From contig CBDHES010000002.1 in NCBI GenBank assembly GCA_965262175.1, positions 1,984,001 through 2,048,000 on the forward strand: a stretch of DNA of 64,000 bases, given 5' to 3'. This DNA is from CADEDH01 sp965262175 (GTDB lineage Bacteria > Actinomycetota > Acidimicrobiia > Acidimicrobiales > SZUA-35). Positions 8,768-17,455 of this stretch are shown here, piece by piece. The notes under the pieces are model-generated. The model was given only the letters and a program-made list of their open reading frames with translations, was not told where the DNA came from and did no database searches. How positions within the stretch are numbered: the first letter of the stretch is position 1; every line of letters starts with the position of its first letter. A program made the position numbers and the translations under genes.

Positions 8768-9832
8768 CTACGAGACGCCGACCAGCTCCCCCGCCTCGTC
8801 GAGGCGCCCGTTGGCCTTGTTCCGCTCCAGCGCCTCGGCCGCCTCGGGGGTGCCGACCGGGTAGAAGCAGCGGTAGACGTGGTCCCGGTCGACGGCCGGG
8901 GTCAGCTCCGGTTCCTCGGCGAAGCACCGCTCCTGGGCGTACCGGCAGCGAGCGGCGAACTTGCAGCCCTGGGGCGGGTCGACCATGTTCGGCGGTCGCC
9001 CGGGGATGATCGACAGCCGGGTGTGGCTCGGGTACTCGACCTTGGGGATCGACCGGAACAACGCCTCGGTGTAGGGCATCTTCATGTCGCGGAACAGGAC
9101 CGGGGTCGGCGCCCGCTCCATGATCCGCCCGGCATACATGACGATCACCTCGTCGGTCCGGCCGGCCACCACCCCCAGGTCATGGGTGATCAGGATGAGC
9201 GGCATGTACCGCTCCTTCTGCTGGTCCTGGAGCAGGTCGAGGATCTGGGCCTGGACGGTCACGTCGAGGGCGGTGGTGGGCTCGTCGGCGATCAGCAGCT
9301 TGGGGCCGCACGCCAGGGCGATGGCGATCACCACCCGCTGGCGCATGCCGCCCGACAGCTGGTGGGGGTACTCGTCGATCCTGGCCTCGGGGGACGGGAT
9401 GCCGACGCTGTGGAGGAGGGTGAGGGCGATCTCCCGAGCTTCGCCCCGGGAAACGCCGTGGTGGTAGCGGAGGCCCTCGGTGACCTGGGTCCCGATGCGC
9501 ATCACGGGGTTCAGCGACCCCAGCGGGTCCTGGAACACCATCGCCACCTCGGGACCCCAGACCCGACGGAGGTCGGCGTCGCGCAGCGACATCATGTCGA
9601 TCCCGTTCAGCGTCACCTTGCCCGAGCTGGCCACGTTGGCCTTGGGGAGGAGCCGCATCACCGAGCGGGCGGTCACGCTCTTCCCCGAGCCCGACTCGCC
9701 GACGATCCCGAGCGCCCGACCTCGGCGGAGGTTGAACGAGACGTTGTCGACGGCCCGCAGGGGTCCGGCGGGCGTCGCGAACTCGGTGGTGAGGTTCTCG
9801 ACCTCGAGAACCGGCTTGTCGTCATCGATCAC
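8768..9832 (-). CDS. Oligopeptide ABC importer, ATP-binding protein (DppD/OppD type)
   Basis: The 354-residue ATPase has Walker A GIVGESGSGKS, Q-loop MVFQDPLGSLNP, signature QLSGGMRQR, Walker B LLIADEPTTALD and H-loop LILITHDLGVV, then the Opp/Dpp C-terminal region with a Cys-rich block (GCKFAARCRYAQERC) typical of the iron-sulfur/oligo_HPY extension. The GTG at 9832 is chosen because it overlaps the stop of the upstream ATPase as GTGA, a translational coupling arrangement, and the domain begins directly (VIDDDKPVLEVENLTTEF). It powers import together with the upstream ATPase and two permeases. Last gene of a five-gene operon that runs from 15859 down to 8768. Confidence 0.92.
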   Translation of the reverse strand: MIDDDKPVLEVENLTTEFATPAGPLRAVDNVSFNLRRGRALGIVGESGSGKSVTARSVMRLLPKANVASSGKVTLNGIDMMSLRDADLRRVWGPEVAMVFQDPLGSLNPVMRIGTQVTEGLRYHHGVSRGEAREIALTLLHSVGIPSPEARIDEYPHQLSGGMRQRVVIAIALACGPKLLIADEPTTALDVTVQAQILDLLQDQQKERYMPLILITHDLGVVAGRTDEVIVMYAGRIMERAPTPVLFRDMKMPYTEALFRSIPKVEYPSHTRLSIIPGRPPNMVDPPQGCKFAARCRYAQERCFAEEPELTPAVDRDHVYRCFYPVGTPEAAEALERNKANGRLDEAGELVGVS

Positions 9833-11577
9833 GTCGTCACCTCGTCGCTCAGGCCCCGGTTGCTCGCGGCCGCCGACCGATCCTCGGCCGAGGCGTCGTC
9901 GACCACATCGACCAGCGGGAAGTGGCAGGCCACGTACTGGTCGTCGGAGACCTTGCGCATGATCGGTTCCTCCTCGGCGCACCGGGGCTGAGCCAGCGGG
10001 CACCGGGTCCGGAACCGGCACCCCGACGGCGGCGCGACCGGCGACGGGAGATCGCTGGCCTCCTGGGAGACCCGGGCCTCGACCAGTGGATCGGGATGGG
10101 GGATCGCCGACAGGAGGAGCTGGGAGTAGGGGTGGGCCGGGTTGGCGTAGAGCACGTCCGGGTCGGCGACCTCGCAGATCTTGCCGAGGTACATCACCGC
10201 CACCCGGTCGCTGACGTTCTTGACGACCGCCAGGTCGTGGGCGATGAAGACCAGCGTCAGTCCGTACCGCTCCTTCATCTCCTCCAGCAGGTTCAGGATC
10301 TGGGCCTGGACCGAGACGTCGAGAGCCGACACCGGCTCGTCGCAGATGATCACCTTCGGATCGAGGATCAGGGCCCGGGCGATCGAGATCCGCTGGGCCT
10401 GGCCACCGGAGAACTCGAAGGGCTTGCGGTCCATGGCGTTGTCGGGGTTGATCCCCACCGTTTCGAGCATCTCCCGGACCTTTGGTTCGGCCCGGGCCCG
10501 AAGCGCGTCGCGCCGACGGCCAAGCTGACGCCGGACGACGAGGAAGAGGAGGTAGTCGAACACCGCCGATGCGACGATGACCCCGAGCTTGGGGACCCCG
10601 TCGAGGCCGGCGATGTAGAAGAGCTGGACCCCGAAGATGGCGGCCAGGGCGACCGCCACCCCCCACGGCCCGGCCCGGCTGTAGCGGACCACCGACCACA
10701 GCAGGGCGGCGACGAGGACGGCGGCGATGGCGATCATGTTGACCCGGAGGACCCAGGCGGCGATGCCGGTCCAGCTGTTCCAGGTCCGGTAGACCATGAA
10801 CCCGGCGATGGCCGCCGCCAGGGCGGCACCGGCCAGGCCGACCGGTTTGGGGATGTCGCCCAGGAGTCGGGACATCAACCCGAACGGGACCATGAGACCG
10901 AGGAACAGCCAGATCATCCCCATCACCCCGAGGACGGCGCCGATGGCGCCGATGGCCGCCGCCATGATCAGCACGAAGGCCTGGGCCGGTGGTTCGATCC
11001 AGCCCAGCTCGTCGGACAGGGCCCGGTCGTCGACGGCATTGCCGAGGATCCACAGGACGAGGGCCAGCGCTGCCAGCGGCACGAGGAACCGCATCGGCTT
11101 GGTCACGACCCGGGCCACCTTGACGAAGATGTCGCTCCACCGATCGAACCAGATCGAGATGACCGGCCGACCCTCCTCCTCTTCCTCCCACCACACGACC
11201 AGCGGCTCGGCGATGATGTCCCGAACGGTCCGCCGGGGGTTGAGGGCCGAGATCGGGTCCTGGAAGATCATCTGGAGGACGGGGCGGGTCCGTCGCATGG
11301 CCTCCGAGTCGAGCTCGGTCAGCTCCACCGAGTCGAGGGTCACCGACCCGTCGGTGGGCCGGGGGATCTGCATGATCGCCTTGCCCGTCGTCGACTTGCC
11401 ACACCCCGACTCGCCGACCAGCCCGAGGGTCTCGCCTTCGATGAGGTCGAGCGAGATACCGCTCACGGCGTGGACCACCTGGCCGGTGGTCCCGATCGGG
11501 AACTCGACGGTGAGATCCTCGGCCCGGAGGAGGGCGTCGCCGCTGGGACGGAGATGGGCCTTGCCGGTACCAGCCAC
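9829..11577 (-). CDS. Oligopeptide ABC ATPase (OppF/DppF type) split by a multi-pass transmembrane insertion
   Basis: At 582 residues it is about 230 longer than the family norm. Residues 1-128 give a normal first half: Walker A GESGCGKST (55-63), Q-loop IFQDPISALNP (Q106) and VRDIIAEPLVVW. From about 130 to 366 comes a segment with some six to seven hydrophobic helices (about 162-180, 199-230, 246-263, 277-298, 305-323, 331-349). The second half then resumes exactly where expected with VREMLETVGI, signature EFSGGQAQR (389-397), Walker B VIICDEP (409-415), H447 and the Cys-rich C-terminus. All catalytic motifs are intact and the frame is open, so it is an in-frame domain insertion in the helical subdomain. 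GTG start at 11577 overlaps the upstream stop by one base (TAGTG). Confidence 0.88.
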   Translation of the reverse strand: MAGTGKAHLRPSGDALLRAEDLTVEFPIGTTGQVVHAVSGISLDLIEGETLGLVGESGCGKSTTGKAIMQIPRPTDGSVTLDSVELTELDSEAMRRTRPVLQMIFQDPISALNPRRTVRDIIAEPLVVWWEEEEEGRPVISIWFDRWSDIFVKVARVVTKPMRFLVPLAALALVLWILGNAVDDRALSDELGWIEPPAQAFVLIMAAAIGAIGAVLGVMGMIWLFLGLMVPFGLMSRLLGDIPKPVGLAGAALAAAIAGFMVYRTWNSWTGIAAWVLRVNMIAIAAVLVAALLWSVVRYSRAGPWGVAVALAAIFGVQLFYIAGLDGVPKLGVIVASAVFDYLLFLVVRRQLGRRRDALRARAEPKVREMLETVGINPDNAMDRKPFEFSGGQAQRISIARALILDPKVIICDEPVSALDVSVQAQILNLLEEMKERYGLTLVFIAHDLAVVKNVSDRVAVMYLGKICEVADPDVLYANPAHPYSQLLLSAIPHPDPLVEARVSQEASDLPSPVAPPSGCRFRTRCPLAQPRCAEEEPIMRKVSDDQYVACHFPLVDVVDDASAEDRSAAASNRGLSDEVTT

Positions 11578-12497
11578 TACAGCACCGACTCCCGCGGCTC
11601 GTACCGCTCCTGGAGCTTGTCGCCGACGTAGTTGAGGGCCAGCACCGTCAGGAACATGGCCCCGGCCGGGAACAAGCTGATGTGGGCGGCGCCGTCGAGA
11701 TCGGACCGTCCCTTGTTGATCATGTCGCCCCAGGTCGGGCTGGGGGGCGGGACGGAGAGGCCGAGGAAGGCGACGGCCCCCTCGACGACGATGAGGTTGG
11801 CCATCACGATCAGCGAGTAGCTGACGAGCGCCGGGGCGACGTTCGGCAGCACCTCCCGGAACATGATCCGACCGTCCCGGGCCCCGATCGTCTTGGCTGC
11901 CAGCACGAACTCCCGCTGGGACCACACCAACGTCGAGGCCCGTACCACCCGGCTGATCGGGGCGATCGACAGCAGGACGAACACCACGATGAGGATCGCC
12001 ACCCGGCGCTCCGAGTCGGGGTCGAGGAACAGGATCAGGCTCAACGCCAGGATCAACGGGGGGATGACCAGCGTGCCGTCGGCCACGGTGGTGATGTAGG
12101 TGTCGACCTTCGACCGGTAGTACCCGGCGGCCATCCCGATCAGGCCGCCGATGAGCAACGCCAGCGTGGCTCCCACGGCCGCCACCATCAGGCTGACCTG
12201 GGCCCCGTAGATGATCCGGGTGAAGATGTCGCGGCCGGCGCCGTCGTTGCCGAACCAGAACTCGGCGCTCGGTCCGGCCTCGTTCTGACCCCGGAAGGTC
12301 TGGGCCGGATCCTTGATCGGCAGCACCTCGGCGAAGATCGCAGCCAGGGTCAGGGCGACGAGGAACCCCACCGCCACCCAGAACACCACCCCGAGGGGCT
12401 TGGCCTTCTTCGTGCCGGCCGATGCCACCGGCGGCGACGGCTCGACGGAATCGGTGTCGACGGTCGGGTCGGAGACCGTCTCGATGGTGTCAGCCAC
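11577..12497 (-). CDS. Oligopeptide ABC importer permease (DppC/OppC type)
   Basis: About 306 residues. A disordered N-terminal tail (to about 35) precedes a first span (GVVFWVAVGFLVALTLAAIF), a periplasmic loop containing EFWFGNDGAGRDIFTRIIYG, the OppC hallmark, and five further spans. The cytoplasmic EAA loop is FVLAAKTIGARDGRIMFREVLPN, which contacts the ATPases. The GTG at 12497 is preferred because a strong GGAGGTAGC ribosome site sits just before it; an in-frame ATG at 12509 would place that site inside the coding region. The start overlaps the upstream permease stop by 8 bp. Confidence 0.9.
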   Translation of the reverse strand: MADTIETVSDPTVDTDSVEPSPPVASAGTKKAKPLGVVFWVAVGFLVALTLAAIFAEVLPIKDPAQTFRGQNEAGPSAEFWFGNDGAGRDIFTRIIYGAQVSLMVAAVGATLALLIGGLIGMAAGYYRSKVDTYITTVADGTLVIPPLILALSLILFLDPDSERRVAILIVVFVLLSIAPISRVVRASTLVWSQREFVLAAKTIGARDGRIMFREVLPNVAPALVSYSLIVMANLIVVEGAVAFLGLSVPPPSPTWGDMINKGRSDLDGAAHISLFPAGAMFLTVLALNYVGDKLQERYEPRESVL

Positions 12498-13926
12498 CGC
12501 TACCTCCAAGGCCGGATCCGCCCGTCCGGATCCGTGGGTCGAGGGCGAGATAGAGGAAGTCCACCATGACGAGGATGAGGATGTACAGCGTGGAGATCGC
12601 CATCGTTCCGCCCTGGACGACGATGAAGTCCCGCTGGGAGATGGCGGTGAACATGTAGGTCCCGATGCCGGGCAGGGTGAAGATCACCTCGGTGATCAGC
12701 GCCCCGCCGATCAGGGTCCCGATGGTGAAGCCCATCACCGTGATGAGGGTGAACATCGAGGGCCGGAGGGCGTGGCGGACCAGGATCGTCCTCGTCGGGA
12801 TGCCCTTCGAGCGGGCCAGGTCGATGAACGGCAGCCGGAGCGTGCCGATCATGTCCGATCGGAGCAGCCGCATGAAGATCGCCGACTGGCCCAGTGCCAG
12901 GGACAGCGACGGCAGCAACATGTGTTTGAAGTGGTCGACGACGCTCTCCCCGAGCGGCACGTAGGTCGCGGCCGGGAGGACCTTGAACCCGAACTGGGCA
13001 CCGAACAGCGACAAGCCACCGATCGCCAGGAACAGCAGGAGGAAGATGGCCAGCACGAACGGCGGCACGGCGAAGAAGCCGAGCATGACCGTGTTGACCA
13101 ACCGGTCCTGGACCTGGCCGTTCCGGTAGGCGGTGTAGATCCCGAGGGGGAAGCTGATCACGACCGCCAGGATCAGCGAGTAGAGCATGAGCTGGAGGGA
13201 CGGGGTCAGCGACCGGGAGATCCCGTCGGCCACCTCCTCCCGCAGCTGGACCGACTCGCCCAGGTCGCCGACGACCGCGTCGCCCAGCCAGATCCCGTAC
13301 CGGTCGAGGAACGGCTCGTCGAGACCGAGCTCGGTCCGGACCCGGGCCACGGCATCGGGGGTCGCCGAGGGGCCGAGGATGTTGATGGCGGGGTCGCCGG
13401 GGAGGCTGGCCATCAGGCTGAAGACGATGAACGACACCACCAGCAGGATCGGGATGATGCCCAGGATCCGGCGGATGGCGTACCGACCGTTGGTGAGGAA
13501 GGCGCTGGTCGTCCCGGCCGCCACCACGAGGCCGAAGGTCCACGAGAAGGGGGGACGGGTGATCCAGGCCCAGGCGATGATGGCGACCAGGACCGGGACG
13601 GTGAACAGCCCGGGCCGCCGTCGGAAGTCGCCGACGAAGTAGGCGCTGACGATGGCGGCGAGGAAGCCGAGGCCGAAGGCTGGACTCACCGAGAGCCCGG
13701 CCAACCATCCGGCGCCGGCGACCGCCAACCCGATGGCGGTCGGGACGGCCAGGGCGATCGCCTCGTCCCGGTCACCGGGCGTGGTGAAGAAGACGACGAG
13801 GATGACCCAGAGGCCCAGGGCCAGGCTGGCCGATGCCAGCCCGGCCACGATCGCCACGATCGCCACGATCAGGGCGATCCCGGCCGGGAGCAGCTGATCG
13901 TTCAGCTCACGTGGTCGACGGGCCAC
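12490..13926 (-). CDS. Oligopeptide ABC importer permease (DppB/OppB type) with extra N-terminal membrane domain
   Basis: At 478 residues it is about 150 longer than usual. The canonical DppB part starts near residue 148 (RYAIRRILGIIPILLVVSFI), followed by SLPGDPAINILG, the periplasmic loop ending GDAVVGDLGESVQ, and the EAA loop FIDLARSKGIPTRTILVRHALRP. Ahead of it lie about five extra hydrophobic segments (roughly 13-50, 58-80, 82-98, 108-122, 128-142) with no loop motifs. The ATPase two genes downstream also has an added membrane region, so this transporter seems to have acquired unusual membrane mass in two subunits. The start at 13926 lies 28 bp below the binding-protein stop. Confidence 0.87.
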   Translation of the reverse strand: MARRPRELNDQLLPAGIALIVAIVAIVAGLASASLALGLWVILVVFFTTPGDRDEAIALAVPTAIGLAVAGAGWLAGLSVSPAFGLGFLAAIVSAYFVGDFRRRPGLFTVPVLVAIIAWAWITRPPFSWTFGLVVAAGTTSAFLTNGRYAIRRILGIIPILLVVSFIVFSLMASLPGDPAINILGPSATPDAVARVRTELGLDEPFLDRYGIWLGDAVVGDLGESVQLREEVADGISRSLTPSLQLMLYSLILAVVISFPLGIYTAYRNGQVQDRLVNTVMLGFFAVPPFVLAIFLLLFLAIGGLSLFGAQFGFKVLPAATYVPLGESVVDHFKHMLLPSLSLALGQSAIFMRLLRSDMIGTLRLPFIDLARSKGIPTRTILVRHALRPSMFTLITVMGFTIGTLIGGALITEVIFTLPGIGTYMFTAISQRDFIVVQGGTMAISTLYILILVMVDFLYLALDPRIRTGGSGLGGSGG

Positions 13927-13954
13927 CGGGTCTCCTCCTTCGTCGCCTGCTCGA

Positions 13955-15859
13955 TCAGCCCTGGCAGTCGCCGTCGGTGCACCACATCTGGGCCAGGTGG
14001 TGCTTCCCGGCGATCACCGGCTTGGTCACCCCGCCATCGGGGATCTCGAGGTTGGTGATGTTCTGGACCCGTGGGTTGGCCACGATGCCCCACACCGTCC
14101 AGACCGTCCAGATGTTCCAGACGTTCTCGGCGAACTGCCGGCTGACGCCCTCGGCCGCCTCCCGGCGGGCGTCGGGATCGGGGTTGGCCCGGATGGTGGC
14201 GTACAGCTCATCCATCGTGGCGTCCTGGAACCGCCCGAAGTTGAGGGCCAGCTCCGGCACGCCGGGATCGATGGGGCTCGCCGTCGCAGAGTTCCACCAG
14301 TACCACTGCTCGGTCGGGTCGACGCCGGCGTGGTTGCGCCACCCCTGGGCATCGAACGTGCCGGCCAGAGCGAGGCCGATGTACTGGCCCTGCTCGATCG
14401 GGGTGATGCTGACGTCGATCTCGTCGCCGAAGGCATCGCTCCACATGGACACGATCAGCTCGTTCGACTCGACGTTGAAGGCGTCGTTGGTGGTGTTGAA
14501 GGCGAAGGCGACCGGGGTGGTGCCGTGGTCGGTCTTGCACTCCTCCCAGCTCTCGGCCGCCGCATCGGGATCGTAGGACGGGTACCCGGTGTCATCGAGG
14601 TAGCCGATCGAGCCCGGCGGGAAGGGTCCGTTGGCCGGGGAGGCGATGCCGGCCCACCGCTCGTCGGCGAACCGCTCCTGATCGAGGGCGTGGGCGAGCG
14701 CCCGGCGGCAGCTCAGGTGGAGCAACGGGCTCGACGAGTTGAGGTCGCCCGGGTCCATGCTGAGGGCGTCCTCGCCCCGGACGAAGGCCAGGGTCGGGTT
14801 CTCCCCGGCGCCGACGTTCAGCATGAGGTAGTTGGTCTCGCCGAAGTCGTTGGCCTGGAGCAGCTTGAACTCGCCGTCGGCCTCGTAGGCCGCGATCTCG
14901 TCGCCGTTGGCGGTGTGGATGATGTCGAACTGTCCGGCCTTGAGACCGTTCGACCGACCCTGGATGTCGACCGCCACGACGAACTCGATCTCGTCGAGGT
15001 ACGGCAGACCCTCGCCGGTCACGGAGTTGGGTCCATCACCCCGCCAGTAGTCCGGGTTGCGCTCGGCGATGAAGCTGTTGCCGTTGCCGGGCGTGTACTC
15101 GACGAATCGGAACGCCCCGACCCCGACCGGGGCGGCCGGGTCGCCGGAGAGATCGAGCTCGGCGATCTCCTCCTCGGTCACGAACGGAGCCTGGTTCAGC
15201 GGGTTGTTGGCCAGGGTGGCCATCCAGGTCGGCGAGAACATCATCCCGCAGACCTCGGTCCGGAGGATGGCCGGGCCGAGGGCGTCGGGCTGGTCGTAGG
15301 TCAGGGTCACCGTCTGGCCCTCGGCCTGCACGTCGGCCAGGCCGAGGAAGGCCGGGCCGGTGAGGGGGCTGAACCGGCAGGTATCGATGTTGTACTTCAC
15401 CGCCGCCCCGTCGAGGGGGGTGCCGTCGTGGAACGTGATCCCGTCGCGGATCGTCATCGTCCACTCGGTGAAGTCGTCGTTTGGTTCGGCCGACTCCGCC
15501 AGGTAGGGCTGGATCTCCCCGCTGTCGTCGGTGATGAAGAGCCCGTCGGTGACGGCCCGGAAGATCATCCGGCAGCTGATGGCACACGAGGTGGCGTAGT
15601 GGGTCCACGGGTTGGCCGAGTCGGCCTCGATGCCGTAGACGAGGCGTCCGCCATGGACCGGTTCGCCGTCACCGGCAGCGCCGCTGTCTTCTCCGGTGGC
15701 TTCGCCCTCGGCCCGGTCGGCCTCGATCTGCTGCTGCTCTTCCGAATCGACGCCGGTGGTGTCGTCGGTCGACTCCTCATCATCGCCGCTTCCGCATGCG
15801 GCGGCGACGAGCGCCATGGCGAGGAGCACCCCCAGGAGCTTTGTCAATCGTGCGTTCAC
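13955..15859 (-). CDS. Oligopeptide-binding lipoprotein (SBP_bac_5 family)
   Basis: A 634-residue extracytoplasmic binding protein. It has a lipoprotein signal ending LALVAAACGSGDD-like (lipobox LVAAAC), then an acidic Asp/Glu linker, then the SBP_bac_5 fold with GRLVYGIEADSANPWTHYA, DGITFHDGTPLDGAAVKYNI and LSCRRALAHALDQERFA. It binds the substrate outside the membrane and delivers it to the two permeases encoded next. First gene of the operon; GTG start at 15859 has GGGGAGAG about 7 bases upstream. The substrate is probably a peptide or peptide-like molecule; sequence alone does not say which. Confidence 0.92.
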   Translation of the reverse strand: MNARLTKLLGVLLAMALVAAACGSGDDEESTDDTTGVDSEEQQQIEADRAEGEATGEDSGAAGDGEPVHGGRLVYGIEADSANPWTHYATSCAISCRMIFRAVTDGLFITDDSGEIQPYLAESAEPNDDFTEWTMTIRDGITFHDGTPLDGAAVKYNIDTCRFSPLTGPAFLGLADVQAEGQTVTLTYDQPDALGPAILRTEVCGMMFSPTWMATLANNPLNQAPFVTEEEIAELDLSGDPAAPVGVGAFRFVEYTPGNGNSFIAERNPDYWRGDGPNSVTGEGLPYLDEIEFVVAVDIQGRSNGLKAGQFDIIHTANGDEIAAYEADGEFKLLQANDFGETNYLMLNVGAGENPTLAFVRGEDALSMDPGDLNSSSPLLHLSCRRALAHALDQERFADERWAGIASPANGPFPPGSIGYLDDTGYPSYDPDAAAESWEECKTDHGTTPVAFAFNTTNDAFNVESNELIVSMWSDAFGDEIDVSITPIEQGQYIGLALAGTFDAQGWRNHAGVDPTEQWYWWNSATASPIDPGVPELALNFGRFQDATMDELYATIRANPDPDARREAAEGVSRQFAENVWNIWTVWTVWGIVANPRVQNITNLEIPDGGVTKPVIAGKHHLAQMWCTDGDCQG

Positions 15860-15900
15860 GCGTCACTCTCCCCTTTCGAGTGGACATCAAAGTGGCACCA

Positions 15901-15913
15901 GTCACGCTGTGAC
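15901..15913. promoter_or_regulatory. Perfect inverted repeat upstream of the importer operon
   Basis: GTCAC-GCT-GTGAC is a perfect 5-3-5 palindrome, 42 bp upstream of the binding-protein start, in the 130-bp divergent gap shared with the cobalamin adenosyltransferase gene. Position and symmetry suit an operator for one or both genes. No cognate regulator is encoded next to it, and short palindromes arise by chance in GC-rich DNA, so this is tentative. Confidence 0.3.
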
Positions 15914-15989
15914 GCAAGTCTCAGTTACCGGTCGGTTCGGGATTGGTGTCGAACTGTCATGGTCCGGCCATCCGGTACCCTCCGCCGAC

Positions 15990-16574
15990 ATGGGCGAGGA
16001 TCGCGACGACCGGCCGACCGAGGGACCGAAGGTCTACACCCGGACCGGGGACGACGGGACCACCGGCCTGTTCTTCGGGGGCCGGGTCCGCAAGGACACC
16101 GCGCTGCCGGTCGCCTACGGGACGGTCGATGAGGCCCAGGCGGCCCTCGGCCTGGCCCGAGCCGAGGCCGAGCCCGGGTCGGAGCTCGATGAGCTGCTGA
16201 TCGCCCGATGCCGCGACCTCTACGTCGTGATGGCGGAGTTGGCGACCCTGCCGGCCAACCACCACAAGCTGACGCCGGGGCAGACGTCGACCACGGCCGA
16301 GATGGTGACGAACCTGGAGGAGCTGATCGACGACATCGGCGGCCGGTTCACCGCACCGAGCGACTTCGCCATCCCCGGCCGGTCGCGCCTCACCGCAGCG
16401 CTCGACCTGGCCCGGACGGTCATACGGCGGGCCGAGCGGGCGGCCCTGGCCGCCGCCCCGGCCGACTCCCACGTCGTCGCCTATCTCAATCGCCTGTCGG
16501 ATCTCGTCTGGGTTCTCGCCCGGTGGCAGGAGGACGTCACGATCCTCGCTCGGGATCGACCCGACGAAGGTTGA
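15990..16574 (+). CDS. Cob(I)alamin adenosyltransferase (PduO/MMAB type)
   Basis: About 194 residues, the usual size. The N-terminal ATP-binding signature VYTRTGDDGTTGLFFGGRV and the active-site region FAIPGRSRLTAALDLARTVIRRAERAAL are typical of PduO-type ATP:corrinoid adenosyltransferases, as is the C-terminal YLNRLSDLVWVLARW. It makes adenosylcobalamin, the cofactor of methylmalonyl-CoA mutase and others, which fits the branched acyl-CoA chemistry elsewhere in the window. The ATG at 15990 opens the domain with MGEDRDDRPTEG; TACCCT about 12 bp upstream could be a -10 and would give a near-leaderless message. Confidence 0.92.
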   Translation: MGEDRDDRPTEGPKVYTRTGDDGTTGLFFGGRVRKDTALPVAYGTVDEAQAALGLARAEAEPGSELDELLIARCRDLYVVMAELATLPANHHKLTPGQTSTTAEMVTNLEELIDDIGGRFTAPSDFAIPGRSRLTAALDLARTVIRRAERAALAAAPADSHVVAYLNRLSDLVWVLARWQEDVTILARDRPDEG

Positions 16575-16679
16575 TCGCCGACAAACCCCCGAGGCGCCAC
16601 CACCTGGGCGGCGATGTTGACTACACATACTCCGTTGAGTGGGTCCAACCGCCGGGCCCCCGAGGGAAACGAGACGACC

Positions 16680-17434
16680 GTGAAGCACCTCCTGACGGGG
16701 CTCCTGGCCCTGTTCCTGCTGCTCGCCGCCTGCGGCGACGACGATGGCGAGTCGACGACCGAGGCAACCGACGCCGCCGGCCAGGCCGATGCGGGCTCCG
16801 ACGCCGATGCGGGCTCCGACGCCGACGGCGACAGGGCCGAGGCCGCGATGACGAGATGGCCGACGGGGAGATGGCCGACGGGGAGATGGCCGACGCCGAC
16901 CATGACGGCTCGGATGAGGACATGACCGACGAGATGTCGGATGAGGACATGACCGACGACATGGCCGACGAGGACATGACCGACGACACGGACGAGGCCG
17001 AGCTGGCGTTCGGTGATGGGGAGATCGGTCCGTACTTCGGCTTCCTGTTCGGTTCGGCCGGCATCGAACCCGACGATGCGCTGCTCGACTGCATCGAGGG
17101 TCGGGGCGTCGATCTCGGCCTGGGGATCGATGGCGGCGAGAGCGACGACGAGTTCGCCGCCGCGGCGCTGGCGTTGATGGCGTGCGATCCCGAGTTGCTG
17201 GCCATCCTGACGGTCGAGAACAGCGAGCTGCCGCCGGGTACCGACCCCGCGCTGGCCGAGTGCGTGTTGACCGTGGCCTACGACGAGCTGGCCTCGCTGC
17301 CCGAGGACGAGGCGATCGCCCTCCTCGACGAGGACGATGTTCCCGACGACGTCATCGATGCCACCACCGCGGTCGCGGCCGACGAGTGCGGCGTCGACGA
17401 GTCGGAGATCGCTGCCATTCTCGAATCGTTGTAG
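16680..17434 (+). pseudogene. Acidic lipoprotein, interrupted by a frameshift (paralogue of next gene)
   Basis: GTG at 16680 starts a lipoprotein signal (KHLLTGLLALFLLLAACGDDD; lipobox LLAAC). After an Asp/Ala-rich stretch the reading shifts near 16845 to another frame, which runs EMADGEMADGEMAD, then a globular domain to 17434 (IGPYFGFLFGSAGIEPDD, LMACDPELLAIL, ADECGVDESEIAAILESL). Adding one base at about 16845 would join the halves. The globular half aligns by eye with the intact neighbour at 17456-18157 (GPFLMFVFDASGTEPTEE, SACAPEAAAVL, AAGECGLSEVQITGIL). It is either a true one-base deletion in a repeat-rich tract or a sequence error. Function unknown; surface-exposed. Confidence 0.75.
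16785..16987 (+). repeat. Short tandem repeats inside the acidic lipoprotein gene
   Basis: An 18-bp unit GCCGATGCGGGCTCCGAC occurs twice head to tail (16785-16820). A 15-bp unit GAGATGGCCGACGGG occurs almost three times (16853-16894). A looser array built on GATGAGGACATGACCGACGA follows to 16987. The frame break of the gene falls between the first two arrays. Units are multiples of three, so copy-number change alone would keep the frame. Confidence 0.85.
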
Positions 17435-17455
17435 GCCGGACGAGGCGGGTCCCGG

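Noticed and set aside
9922..11631. A 569-codon plus-strand open frame opposite the membrane-inserted ATPase
   Set aside because: Composition is Asp/Pro/Gly/Arg-rich and motif-free, a shadow of the coding strand. The minus-strand frame holds every ABC motif.
16680..17434. Programmed ribosomal frameshifting in the acidic lipoprotein
   Set aside because: No slippery heptamer or downstream stem was seen at about 16845, and the intact paralogue is read in a single frame. A deletion or sequence error is simpler.
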